Below, piece after piece: positions 22,918 to 30,683 of a DNA stretch of 40,122 bases (positions are counted from its first letter, which is position 1; the number at the start of each line of letters is the position of its first letter). Location: positions 1 to 40,122 of the forward strand of contig DASYFD010000358.1 of NCBI GenBank assembly GCA_036498625.1, in the 5' to 3' direction. This DNA comes from VAZQ01 sp036498625 (GTDB lineage: Bacteria; Pseudomonadota; Alphaproteobacteria; Rhizobiales; Xanthobacteraceae). The notes under the pieces were generated by a model. That model saw nothing but the letters and a program-made list of their open reading frames with translations, ran no database searches and was not told the DNA's origin. Position numbers and translations under genes: made by a program.

Positions 22918-24051
22918 ATGCGCATTGCGGTAGCGCGTGAAGCCGATCCCGCCGAAGACCGGGTCGCCGCGACCCCGGAAACGGTCAAGAAGATGCTGGG
23001 GCTCGGTGCCGAGGTCGCGGTGGAGCCGGGCGCGGGGATCAAGTCCGGCATCCCGGATGCGGATTTCACCGCCGCCGGCGCGACTGTAACACCGGATGCC
23101 GTCAAGAGCGCCGATGTGGTGCTGCGCGTGCGCCGGCCGAACGCTTCCGAGCTCGCCTCGTGCAAGAAGGGCGCGCTCGTCATCGCCATCATGGACCCCT
23201 ATGGCAACGAGGCTGCCCTCAAGGCCATGGCGGATGCCGGCGTGACCGCCTTCGCCATGGAGCTGATGCCGCGCATTACCCGCGCGCAGGTGATGGACGT
23301 GCTCTCGAGCCAGGCCAATCTGGCCGGCTACCGCGCCGTGATCGATGCCGCCGCCGAATATGGCCGCGCCTTGCCCATGATGATGACGGCGGCCGGCACC
23401 ATTCCGGCCGCCAAGGTCTTCGTCATGGGGGCGGGCGTCGCCGGCCTGCAGGCGATCGCCACCGCGCGCCGGCTCGGCGCCATCGTCACCGCGACCGATG
23501 TGCGGCCGGCCGCCAAGGAGCAGGTCGAGAGTCTGGGGGCCAAGTTCATCGCGGTCGAGGACGAGGAATTCAAGCAGGCCGAGACCAAGGCCGGCTACGC
23601 CAAGGAGATGTCCAAGGAGTATCAGGCCAAGCAGGCCGCCCTGGTGGCCGAGCACGTCAAGAAGCAGGACATCGTGATCACGACCGCGCTCATCCCGGGC
23701 CGTCCGGCGCCCCGCCTCGTCTCCAAGGACATGGTCCTGTCCATGCGGCCGGGCTCGGTGATCATCGATCTCGCGGTCGAGCGCGGCGGCAATTGCGAAT
23801 TGGCCAAGCCCGGCGAGGTGATCGAGACCAACGGGGTCAAGATCGTCGGCCATCTCAATGTGGCGGGCCGCATCGCGGCCTCGGCCTCCAGCCTCTACGC
23901 CAAGAACCTCTATGCGTTCCTGGAGATCCTGGTGGACAAGCCATCGAAGGCCTTGGCGGTGAAATGGGACGACGAGATCGTCAAGGCCACCGTGCTGACC
24001 CGCGACGGCGGCGTCGTCCATCCGAGCTTCGCGCCCAAGAGCGCTGCCTAG
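22918..24051 (+). CDS. pntAA: NAD(P) transhydrogenase, alpha subunit part 1 (NAD-binding domain I)
   Basis: 377-residue soluble domain I of the proton-translocating transhydrogenase, which transfers hydride from NADH to NADP+ using the proton gradient. The split form (separate domain I and membrane part) is typical of alphaproteobacteria. The start MRIAVAREADPAEDRVAATP follows GAGGAGAGGG. The NAD-binding loop is FVMGAGVAGLQAIATARRLG with the acidic switch ATDVRP. The mobile loop TKAGYAKEMSKEYQAKQ and RPAPRLVSKDMVLSMRPGS are conserved. It is first of the three pnt genes, and the gap to pntAB is 144 bases, longer than usual for such an operon. Confidence 0.95.
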   Translation: MRIAVAREADPAEDRVAATPETVKKMLGLGAEVAVEPGAGIKSGIPDADFTAAGATVTPDAVKSADVVLRVRRPNASELASCKKGALVIAIMDPYGNEAALKAMADAGVTAFAMELMPRITRAQVMDVLSSQANLAGYRAVIDAAAEYGRALPMMMTAAGTIPAAKVFVMGAGVAGLQAIATARRLGAIVTATDVRPAAKEQVESLGAKFIAVEDEEFKQAETKAGYAKEMSKEYQAKQAALVAEHVKKQDIVITTALIPGRPAPRLVSKDMVLSMRPGSVIIDLAVERGGNCELAKPGEVIETNGVKIVGHLNVAGRIAASASSLYAKNLYAFLEILVDKPSKALAVKWDDEIVKATVLTRDGGVVHPSFAPKSAA

Positions 24052-24195
24052 TGAGCGCTGCCTTGGTGAGTGCTGCAATGTGCGTGCTGTGTGTTCAAAG
24101 CAGGCGGGGTGAGCGGCGTTAAGGCCTGCGGCGTGGTGCTCGGGCGGTGGCTCCCGGGCATCGGGTGACTTTTCCGGCATTGAGGAGATTCGAGC

Positions 24196-24618
24196 ATGCT
24201 GACGTTGATCCCGCCGGCCGGCCTCGCGGGCGCCGGCTCCCATGACATCGTGCTGGCCCAGCTCGACATCATCGCGGCTGCGGGCGGTGCCGGCGCCCAT
24301 GCAGCGACCGGCGGGGCCGTCGATCCGTTCGTGTTCCGGCTCTCGATTTTCGTGCTGGCGGTATGCGTGGGCTATTACGTGGTGTGGTCGGTGACGCCGG
24401 CCTTGCACACGCCGTTGATGTCGGTGACCAACGCGATCTCCTCGGTGATCGTGGTGGGGGCGCTCCTGGCGGTCGGGGTCGCGCTCGTGGGCGACGATTC
24501 GGGTCCGATCCTGGCGCGCGTATTGGGCTTCGTCGCGCTGGTGTTCGCCTCGGTCAATATTTTCGGCGGCTTCCTGGTCACCCAGCGCATGCTGGCCATG
24601 TACCAGAAGAAGAAATAA
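24196..24618 (+). CDS. pntAB: NAD(P) transhydrogenase, alpha subunit part 2
   Basis: 140-residue membrane subunit carrying the first part of the proton channel. GAGGAG precedes the ATG. It begins with a hydrophilic, Gly/Ala-rich stretch of about 50 residues (GSHDIVLAQLDIIAAAGG), longer than in minimal homologues. Helices follow at about 53-73 (FVFRLSIFVLAVCVGYYV), 80-105, and 112-132. The conserved WSVTPALHTPLMSVTNAIS and FGGFLVTQRMLAMYQKKK mark the family. It ends 13 bases before pntB. Together with domain I (pntAA) and pntB it makes the complete enzyme in the inner membrane. Confidence 0.93.
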   Translation: MLTLIPPAGLAGAGSHDIVLAQLDIIAAAGGAGAHAATGGAVDPFVFRLSIFVLAVCVGYYVVWSVTPALHTPLMSVTNAISSVIVVGALLAVGVALVGDDSGPILARVLGFVALVFASVNIFGGFLVTQRMLAMYQKKK

Positions 24619-24631
24619 GGAGCGCGCTTCC

Positions 24632-26026
24632 GTGAACGCCAATCTCGCCGCGGTGCTCTATCTGGTCGCCGGGGTCCTTTTCATTCTCGCGCTGCGCGGC
24701 CTGTCCAACCCGGCATCGAGCCGGCTCGGCAATCTGTTCGGCATGGTCGGCATGGCGATCGCCATCGTGACGACGCTTGCCGCGCATCCGCCGGCGAGCC
24801 TTGTCGCCGGGGTGCTGGTGGTGCTCGGCATGGCGCTCGGCGGCGGCATCGGGGCGGTGATCGCGCGCCGCGTGCCGATGACGTCGATGCCGGAGCTGGT
24901 CGCCGCTTTCCATTCGCTGGTCGGCATGGCGGCGGTTCTGGTCGCAGCCGGCGCCCTCTATGCGCCGAGCGCATTCGACATCGGGGTGGTCGGGGCGATC
25001 CATGGCGCCAGCCTGGTCGAGATGTCGCTTGGCGTCGCCATCGGAGCCATCACCTTCACGGGCTCGGTGATCGCCTTCGCGAAGTTGTCCGGGCGCATGA
25101 GCGGCGCCTCGATCATCCTGCCGGCCCGCCATGCCGTGAATATCGGGCTCGCCGTCCTGCTGGTCGTCCTCATCGCCTATTTCGTGAACACCGAGAGCCA
25201 TCTCGCCTTCTGGGCCCTGACCTTGACGGCGTTCCTGATCGGCGGGCTCCTCATCATCCCGATCGGCGGCGCCGACATGCCGGTCGTGATCTCGATGCTC
25301 AATTCCTACTCCGGCTGGGCGGCGGCCGGCATCGGCTTCACGCTGGGAAATTCCGCGCTCATCATCACCGGCGCGCTGGTGGGCTCGTCGGGCGCGATCC
25401 TGTCCTACATCATGTGCAAGGGCATGAACCGCAGCTTCGTCTCGGTGATCCTCGGCGGCTTCGGCGGCGAGGTGGCGGGACCGGCGGCCGGTGCCGAGCA
25501 GCGGCCCGTGAAGCAGGGTTCCGCCGACGACGCCGCCTTTATCATGAAGAACGCCGGCAAGGTCATCATCGTGCCGGGCTACGGCATGGCGGTGGCGCAG
25601 GCGCAGCACGCGTTGCGCGAGATGGCCGACAAGCTCAAGGCCGAGGGCGTCGAGGTGAAATACGCCATCCATCCGGTGGCGGGCCGCATGCCCGGCCACA
25701 TGAACGTGCTGCTGGCCGAGGCCAATGTGCCCTATGACGAGGTGTTCGAGCTCGAGGACATCAATTCGGAATTCGCCCAGGCCGACGTCGCCTACGTGAT
25801 CGGCGCCAATGACGTGACCAACCCGTCCGCCAAGGAAGACCCGCAGTCGCCGATCTTCGGCATGCCGGTGTTGGAAGTGTGGAAAGCCGGCACCGTGATG
25901 TTCTCGAAGCGCTCGCTCTCCTCGGGCTATGCCGGCATCGACAACACCCTGTTCTACCGCGACAACACCATGATGCTGTTCGGCGACGCCAAGAAGATGA
26001 CCGAGCAGATCGTCAAGGCGCTGTGA
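24632..26026 (+). CDS. pntB: NAD(P) transhydrogenase, beta subunit
   Basis: 464 residues from a GTG start with AAGGAG nine bases upstream. The first ~180 residues are membrane-spanning (AAVLYLVAGVLFILALRGLS and others) with the channel loop VPMTSMPELVAAFHSLVGMA. The C-terminal half is the NADP(H)-binding domain III: AAFIMKNAGKVIIVPGYGMA, HPVAGRMPGHMNVLLAEA, YVIGANDVTNPSAKEDPQS and MFSKRSLSSGYAGIDNTLFY. All the family landmarks are present, so the enzyme is complete and probably the main source of NADPH from NADH in respiring cells. It is the last gene of the cluster and converges with the small ABM-like gene. Confidence 0.96.
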   Translation: MNANLAAVLYLVAGVLFILALRGLSNPASSRLGNLFGMVGMAIAIVTTLAAHPPASLVAGVLVVLGMALGGGIGAVIARRVPMTSMPELVAAFHSLVGMAAVLVAAGALYAPSAFDIGVVGAIHGASLVEMSLGVAIGAITFTGSVIAFAKLSGRMSGASIILPARHAVNIGLAVLLVVLIAYFVNTESHLAFWALTLTAFLIGGLLIIPIGGADMPVVISMLNSYSGWAAAGIGFTLGNSALIITGALVGSSGAILSYIMCKGMNRSFVSVILGGFGGEVAGPAAGAEQRPVKQGSADDAAFIMKNAGKVIIVPGYGMAVAQAQHALREMADKLKAEGVEVKYAIHPVAGRMPGHMNVLLAEANVPYDEVFELEDINSEFAQADVAYVIGANDVTNPSAKEDPQSPIFGMPVLEVWKAGTVMFSKRSLSSGYAGIDNTLFYRDNTMMLFGDAKKMTEQIVKAL

Positions 26027-26050
26027 GATTTGTCGGGCCGGCCACGCTCG

Positions 26051-26362
26051 TCAGACAAGCCGATAGATGTTCCAGAGCGCGGAGCCCGACACCACATGGG
26101 GTTCCAGGTCCTTGCCCCATTGCCGGTGGGCTTCGATCTGTCCAATCGACTCGAAGAATCGCTCGAGCTGGGCAAGGCTTTCGACGGTATGATCGGCCTC
26201 CACCGTCGCTTCGCGCGCGCCGATCGAGCCGGTCAAGATTTTGAAATCCATTTTGTCGGTGCCGGCTTTGTTGCCGATCTCGCGCTCCCATTTGCGCAGC
26301 AGGTCGATCACCGTTTGCTTTTGCCCGAAGCGGGCATCGATTTGCCAGCGTGCAATGAACAT
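26051..26362 (-). CDS. Small ABM/NIPSNAP-like protein (dimeric alpha/beta barrel)
   Basis: 103 residues from ATG 26362, chosen because GAGGAG lies 6 bases upstream; the longer open frame has no such site. It begins MFIARWQIDARFGQKQ and has the strand-helix-strand pattern of dimeric alpha/beta-barrel proteins: RWQIDARFG, VIDLLRKWEREIG, MDFKILTGSIGAREATVE and LERFFESIGQIEAHRQWG. The end is VSGSALWNIYRLV. No signal peptide, so cytoplasmic. It is the last of three small leftward genes behind a palindrome and the hydrolase-cyclase-LuxR regulator. Such proteins often bind or oxidise small molecules, but no active-site residues can be named. Confidence 0.7.
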   Translation of the reverse strand: MFIARWQIDARFGQKQTVIDLLRKWEREIGNKAGTDKMDFKILTGSIGAREATVEADHTVESLAQLERFFESIGQIEAHRQWGKDLEPHVVSGSALWNIYRLV

Positions 26363-26429
26363 GTCCTTCTCCTCTGTCTGCGGTGGGTCTGAGGCGCGAT
26401 CGGGCTGACCGCGCTCCAATCAACAACCA

Positions 26430-26792
26430 CTATTCATCCCAGGCCTGGACGACGGTCTGGTGCGCGATCTTGCCGCTCTTGAGCTCGATCACCGCCAGGC
26501 AGAAGACCTTGGCCCCGTCCGGGTAGGTGCAGGCTTGCGTAAAGGCGAGCCGGTTACCCTCGGCGATGCTGGTGTCCACCTTGTGGGTCATCGCGCGGCT
26601 GCAGATGTCGTCCCAGAACGTGCCGATGGCTGATCTGCCCTTGACCTCGCGCGGTTTGCTCGGCGGATTGTTGCGGTCGATGACGCGCAGCACGGCGTCG
26701 TCGGCATAAAAGCTGGCAAGCATGCGTCCGTCGCGGCCTTCGATGGCGTGTTTGATGGCTGCAGCGGTAACCGAGTCGGTTTTGGTCGGCAT
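26430..26792 (-). CDS. SnoaL-like (NTF2-fold) protein
   Basis: 120 residues with AGGAGGA directly upstream of the ATG, an unusually strong ribosome site. The SnoaL/NTF2-like pattern is AIKHAIEGRDGRMLASFYAD (helix), DDAVLRVIDRNNPPSKPRE, KGRSAIGTFWDDIC and the strands HKVDTSIAEGNRLAFTQACT, KVFCLAVIELKSGKI, IAHQTVVQAWDE. The fold forms a hydrophobic pocket used by isomerases, hydrolases and lipid- or polyketide-binding proteins. The W at the C-terminus is common in the group. No catalytic His-Asp pair stands out. It lies between the AhpD-like and ABM-like genes, with gaps of 67-68 bases. Confidence 0.82.
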   Translation of the reverse strand: MPTKTDSVTAAAIKHAIEGRDGRMLASFYADDAVLRVIDRNNPPSKPREVKGRSAIGTFWDDICSRAMTHKVDTSIAEGNRLAFTQACTYPDGAKVFCLAVIELKSGKIAHQTVVQAWDE

Positions 26793-26811
26793 TGCATCCT
26801 CCTGGGGTTTG

Positions 26812-26835
26812 TCCCGCCCCCGGTCGAGGGCGGGA
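26812..26835. other. Hairpin between the AhpD-like and SnoaL-like genes
   Basis: Perfect 8-base stem TCCCGCCC with GGGCGGGA around an 8-base loop, in the 68-base gap. There is no T-run on either side, so an mRNA processing or stabilising hairpin is more likely than a terminator. Confidence 0.4.
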
Positions 26836-26860
26836 ATGCCGCGTGATCCTGCTTAGACGC

Positions 26861-27361
26861 CTATTGCGAACGGCTGGCAGCCTTGGCCTTGTCGGCGGCC
26901 AGACCCAGCACAGTGTCGGTCTCCCGCTTGAAGCCGCCGAGGTCGACCTGCATTCCGTTGAGCACGGTGCTCCAATGTCGCACGACCGCCGCCATGGCGA
27001 CGGCCTCCCGGATCTCCTCATCGCTCGCACCGTTCGCCTTGGCGGCGGCGGTGTGGAAATAAATGCAATATTGGCACGGGATCTGGGCTGCCACCGCCAA
27101 CCCGATCAGCTCCTTGGTCTTGCCGCCGAGCTGCGTTTTGGGATTGAGCTGAAGGGCCTTCATTTCCGCCCACGCGCCCGCGATTGCGGTATCCGGCAAT
27201 TGCTTGAAGAAGCTCGGCACCGAGCCGAGCGTCTGCTCGATATCGCGATAGATGGCCTGGCTTTGGGTGTCTTGCGCCGAGGCCGGCTGGGCAAGCGCCG
27301 TGAGCACGCCAAACACGACCGCGGTTGCGAAAGTGAGGAGGTGAGGGGCTGAATTGCGCAT
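26861..27361 (-). CDS. Exported AhpD-like carboxymuconolactone decarboxylase-family protein
   Basis: 166 residues from ATG 27361 with GGAG seven bases upstream. A signal peptide (LTFATAVVFGVLTALAQPASAQ) predicts periplasmic location. The AhpD-type catalytic set is complete: E84, C96 and C99 in PCQYC, and H103, with the same spacing as E118, C130, C133 and H137 of AhpD. These form a redox-active dithiol with a proton relay. Classic AhpD acts in the cytoplasm as adaptor of the AhpC peroxidase, so an exported copy is unusual. Decarboxylase members of this fold lack the CxxC, which favours a redox role here. It is the first gene of the small operon downstream of the LuxR-type regulator. Confidence 0.82.
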   Translation of the reverse strand: MRNSAPHLLTFATAVVFGVLTALAQPASAQDTQSQAIYRDIEQTLGSVPSFFKQLPDTAIAGAWAEMKALQLNPKTQLGGKTKELIGLAVAAQIPCQYCIYFHTAAAKANGASDEEIREAVAMAAVVRHWSTVLNGMQVDLGGFKRETDTVLGLAADKAKAASRSQ

Positions 27362-27511
27362 GCGTTTTCTCCTGGTTCGGTGGACCAACGAACCCGACCT
27401 CCGCCGCGCGATTGGCATTTGCATGTTCGCCTCCAACCGGACGTCGATCACCGGATCGGGGATCGTCAACGGCGATCATCGGGCAAACGATCTTGTGGCG
27501 CTTCCCCCAAA

Positions 27512-27534
27512 CGGACCATGACGCGAATGGTCCG
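27512..27534. promoter_or_regulatory. Candidate operator: perfect palindrome between regulator and AhpD-like operon
   Basis: CGGACCAT (27512-27519) and ATGGTCCG (27527-27534) are exact inverted repeats around a 7-base spacer. It sits 26 bases after the regulator's stop codon and 150 bases before the AhpD-like start. No T-run follows on the transcribed strand, so a protein-binding site is more likely than a terminator. The natural candidate ligand is the LuxR HTH of the adjacent regulator. Confidence 0.5.
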
Positions 27535-27560
27535 ATCGGGCTAAGGCGGCTCAGGCGCCC

Positions 27561-29126
27561 TCAAGCGTCCTGCGGGCGGCCGACCAGCGCAGCCGCAGCC
27601 GCACGCGTCGGCAGGTCGAGCTTCAGCAAGATGTTCGCGACATGCCGCTTCACCGTATGCTCGCTCAAGCGCAAACGCTGCGCGATCGAGCCGTTGCTGC
27701 GGCCCTCGGCGACGAGCGCCAGCACCTCGCGTTCGCGCGCGGTCAGCGCTTCCAGGTTCGGGGCCCGGGCGGCGCGAGTGTGCGGTTCGAGGTGCTGTTC
27801 CACCATGACGGCCAGGAGTTTCAGCGGGCTGCCCATTCCTTCGATCGCTTCGCTCCCGCGCTCGACGAAATGCAAGCCCGAACCTGCAATCAGCTCGTTG
27901 ACGACGCCCGAGACCAGCACCTGGCCGCCGGTGGCGCAGGCCGCAACTCGCTCAGTCACGTGCAGGGCGAGGCCCGCAACCGATCCGTCACGGATATCGA
28001 CCTCGCCGACATGCACGCCGGCGGCGAGCGGAAGCTCGAGCTTTTTTGCCGCGTCCTGCAGCGCCAGGGCGCATCGGACCGCGCGCGAGCTTCCATCGAA
28101 GTGGGCCTTGATCTCGTCGCCGCCCGTCCCGATCAGGCGGCCGGCGTGACGCGCGACGGCATCCGCCGCCGCTTCGCGCAGGCGATCGATGCGCTCCTTC
28201 CAAAGGCGGTCGCCGAGCCGGGCGGCGAGCCGTTCCGGCGTCACCAGCCGCGCGACCAGGAGCGTGGCGAGAACCCGTTCATGGCCCACCGTGGGCCGCT
28301 CGCCGGTCAGGAATTCCTCGACCTCGTCGGCGATACGATCCACATCGCCGGTCCAGATCGGGTGATCGCGCCCGGGAAGCTCGACGAAGCGCGCGCCTGC
28401 GATCTTTTGGGCGAGATAGCGGCCGCCCGCGATCGCGACCCGCGCATCATCGGTTCGATGCAGGACCAGGGTGGGAGCGCGAATGGCGGATAGCACATGG
28501 CGAATGTCGATCTGCGCGTTCATGCGGCCGAGCGCGATCGCGGCCGTCGGACTGATCGACAACCGTTCGAAGCGCGACCACCACGCCTTGAAACGGGCGT
28601 CGTCGAAACGGCCGGGAGCGAAATGATGAAGGGTGGCGCCGCTCCCCCAGGAGTTCTCGACATGACTCGTGAAGGTCGCGAGCGCCTCAGGCCCCATGAC
28701 CCAGGTGTGGAAGTGGGCGTAGCCGCCGTAGAGCACCAGCGCGCGCATACGCTGCGGTTGGGCGGCGGCAAGCAGGATCGAGATGGCGGCACCCTCCGAT
28801 GCTCCGAGCAGCGCAGCTCGTCCACTGCCGGCGGCGTCCATGACCGCCAGCACATCGTCCATGTGCGTCTGCAGGCTCGGCGGATCATGGCCGTCGATCC
28901 GGTCGCTTAATCCGGTCCCCCGCTTGTCGAGCAGGATCAGCCGCGTGAAGCCAGCAAGGCGGTGAAGCAGGCGGCTGAAACCTGCCTCCTCCCAGTGAAC
29001 GTCGAGATTCGAGATGCAGCCAGGGACGAAGACGAGGTCAAGCGGGCCTTGGCCAACCACCTGATAGGCAATCCGGACCTCGCCGCTCTTGGCATATCGG
29101 GTCTCGGGCAACGGCATGAACCCCAT
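27561..29126 (-). CDS. Alpha/beta hydrolase - degenerate class III cyclase - LuxR HTH fusion regulator
   Basis: 521 residues from ATG 29126 (ATG 29117 also possible). Residues 1-275 form an alpha/beta hydrolase: LLDKRGTGLSDR, nucleophile elbow GASEG with S110, candidate acid D226/D227 (HRTDDARV) and His255 (GRDHPIW), so the triad appears intact. Residues 283-440 are a class III nucleotide cyclase homology domain. Here the first metal Asp of the usual FTDIVGS motif is Arg293 (LLVARLVTP), whereas the second, D337 (GGDEIKAHFDG), remains. Cyclase activity is therefore doubtful. Residues 457-515 are a LuxR-type HTH: LTAREREVLALVAEGRSN and SIAQRLRLSEHTVKRHVAN. It probably binds a ligand or nucleotide and controls the genes immediately downstream. 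Confidence 0.88.
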   Translation of the reverse strand: MGFMPLPETRYAKSGEVRIAYQVVGQGPLDLVFVPGCISNLDVHWEEAGFSRLLHRLAGFTRLILLDKRGTGLSDRIDGHDPPSLQTHMDDVLAVMDAAGSGRAALLGASEGAAISILLAAAQPQRMRALVLYGGYAHFHTWVMGPEALATFTSHVENSWGSGATLHHFAPGRFDDARFKAWWSRFERLSISPTAAIALGRMNAQIDIRHVLSAIRAPTLVLHRTDDARVAIAGGRYLAQKIAGARFVELPGRDHPIWTGDVDRIADEVEEFLTGERPTVGHERVLATLLVARLVTPERLAARLGDRLWKERIDRLREAAADAVARHAGRLIGTGGDEIKAHFDGSSRAVRCALALQDAAKKLELPLAAGVHVGEVDIRDGSVAGLALHVTERVAACATGGQVLVSGVVNELIAGSGLHFVERGSEAIEGMGSPLKLLAVMVEQHLEPHTRAARAPNLEALTAREREVLALVAEGRSNGSIAQRLRLSEHTVKRHVANILLKLDLPTRAAAAALVGRPQDA

Positions 29127-29311
29127 CCCAGAATTGCGCCGGGAGCGTACCACATGGTCTCCCCGGTGACGCGGTGCCGACACGGCCCATCGGCGGCCTG
29201 TCGATATCGTCCGCGTTCGAGCGGCTTGGCCGCCGGTCCAAACAGCGCGCAAGCGTCGTGATCCCTCCAGGTCACTGAATCCTGTCATGCAGGCATGCTA
29301 TTGAGTCGTCC

Positions 29312-30115
29312 ATGGCACTGCTGAAATGGACGCTGATCGTCTTGCTGGTCGGATATGTCGGGGTGGTGGCGCTGCTCTATTTCGTGCAGCGCGCGCTCAT
29401 GTATTTCCCCGACACCATGCGCACGCCGCCCGCCGCCGCCGGGCTGCCGGAGGCGCAGGAAATCCTGCTCGATACCGCTGATGGCGAACGGGTGATCGTG
29501 TGGCATCTGCCGCCGCGCGGCGACCGGCCGGTCGTGCTCTATCTGCATGGCAATGGCGGCGCCCTGAGCCACCGGGCCGAGCGCTTCCGTGCGCTCACCG
29601 CCGACGGCACCGGGTTGGTCGCCGTCGACTATCGGGGCTACGGCGGATCGACCGGGGACCCGACCGAAGCCGGCCTCGCGATCGACGCCGAGACCGCCCA
29701 TGCGTTCGCGGCCGAGCGCTATCCGGCCGCCCGCATCGCGGTCTGGGGCGAATCGCTGGGCACCGGGGTGGCGACAGCGCTGGCGGCCGAGCGGCCCATC
29801 GGCCGCCTCGTGCTCGAAGCTCCGTTCACCTCGGCGGTCGATCTGGCGGCCCGGCGCTATCCGTTCGTGCCGGTGCGCTGGCTCATGAAGGACCAGTTTC
29901 GCTCGGACCTGCACATCGCCGCGGTGGCGGTGCCGCTGCTCGTGCTGCACGGCGCCCGCGACCCGATCGTGCCGATCGAATACGGCGAGCGGCTATTCGG
30001 GCTCGCCCACGAACCCAAGCGCTTCGTGCGCTTTGCGCAAGGCGAGCACGAGGATCTCGACCGGTTCGGCGCGCTGGCGACGGTCAAGACCTTCCTGGAT
30101 GATCGCTTCGATTGA
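29312..30115 (+). CDS. Membrane-anchored alpha/beta hydrolase (ABHD13/Bem46-like)
   Basis: 267 residues. An N-terminal transmembrane helix (TLIVLLVGYVGVVALLYFV, about 7-25) leads into MYFPDTMRTPP, typical of this branch. Catalytic features are the oxyanion motif YLHGNGGALSHR, nucleophile elbow WGESLGTG (Ser at about 149), Asp in HGARDPIVP and His in QGEHEDLDRFG. It is likely anchored at the inner membrane with the hydrolase domain outside or inside; orientation is not decided here. Substrate unknown. It is divergent from the hydrolase-LuxR gene and convergent with rpsU. No sequence feature ties it to either. Confidence 0.85.
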   Translation: MALLKWTLIVLLVGYVGVVALLYFVQRALMYFPDTMRTPPAAAGLPEAQEILLDTADGERVIVWHLPPRGDRPVVLYLHGNGGALSHRAERFRALTADGTGLVAVDYRGYGGSTGDPTEAGLAIDAETAHAFAAERYPAARIAVWGESLGTGVATALAAERPIGRLVLEAPFTSAVDLAARRYPFVPVRWLMKDQFRSDLHIAAVAVPLLVLHGARDPIVPIEYGERLFGLAHEPKRFVRFAQGEHEDLDRFGALATVKTFLDDRFD

Positions 30116-30121
30116 AATCCA

Positions 30122-30142
30122 AGGCCCGTCATTGCCGGGCCT
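30122..30142. terminator. Possible bidirectional hairpin between hydrolase and rpsU
   Basis: AGGCCCG and CGGGCCT form a perfect 7-base stem around TCATTGC, midway between two convergent stop codons (42-base gap). No T-run follows, so it is only terminator-like. Confidence 0.4.
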
Positions 30143-30156
30143 GATCGCGGTCGCGG

Positions 30157-30432
30157 TCAACCCTCGGCGCGGTCGCGGCGCGGCCCTCGGGTCGGGGTGC
30201 CGGTGGTGACCGGCTTGGGCTTCATGGGCACCAGGCCCTCGCGCTGGGCGCGCTTGCGGGCGAGCTTGCGGGCGCGGCGGACCGCTTCCGCCTTTTCCCT
30301 GGCCCTCTTTTCGGAGGGCTTCTCGTAATGGCCGCGCAGCTTCATTTCGCGGAAGATGCCCTCGCGCTGCATTTTCTTCTTCAGCACCTTGAGGGCCTGG
30401 TCGACATTGTTGTCACGGACGAGAATTTGCAC
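30157..30432 (-). CDS. rpsU: 30S ribosomal protein bS21
   Basis: 91 residues from GTG 30432; GGAG lies eight bases before it, and the extra upstream residues of the longer frame do not belong to bS21. The start MQILVRDNNVDQALKVLKKK is the conserved bS21 head, followed by MQREGIFREMKLRGHYEKPS and a strongly basic helix of Arg/Lys/Ala repeats. The C-terminal extension (VTTGTPTRGPRRDRAEG) is longer than in E. coli bS21 (71 residues), normal for alphaproteobacteria. bS21 sits near the anti-Shine-Dalgarno region of 16S rRNA and helps initiation. It is a single-gene unit. Confidence 0.95.
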   Translation of the reverse strand: MQILVRDNNVDQALKVLKKKMQREGIFREMKLRGHYEKPSEKRAREKAEAVRRARKLARKRAQREGLVPMKPKPVTTGTPTRGPRRDRAEG

Positions 30433-30683
30433 GCGGTCGTCTCCAATGGATGGGTGTAAGTTGAATGCGGCCACTCGGTCCGTCGCCGGAGCCAGCCGCG
30501 GTTTGGCGCGGGCCTGTAGCAGAAAGGCGTCAAACTGTCCACCACAGGTGGAGGGCGGACCAGGCGCAGATGCAGCCGTGGGTCATTTGCGGACACGATT
30601 CCACACGGCTCCCTGGGCCGAAATTGACCCCCTGCGAGGGCCGGTTATCCTCGTGGCGCGCGGCGATTCGAAGGGCAGGCAGA

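Noticed and set aside
30538..30552. Short palindrome TCCACC-ACA-GGTGGA between rpsU and the GGDEF gene
   Set aside because: Six-base arms are expected by chance in a gap of this length, and no tRNA or RNA fold was seen around it.
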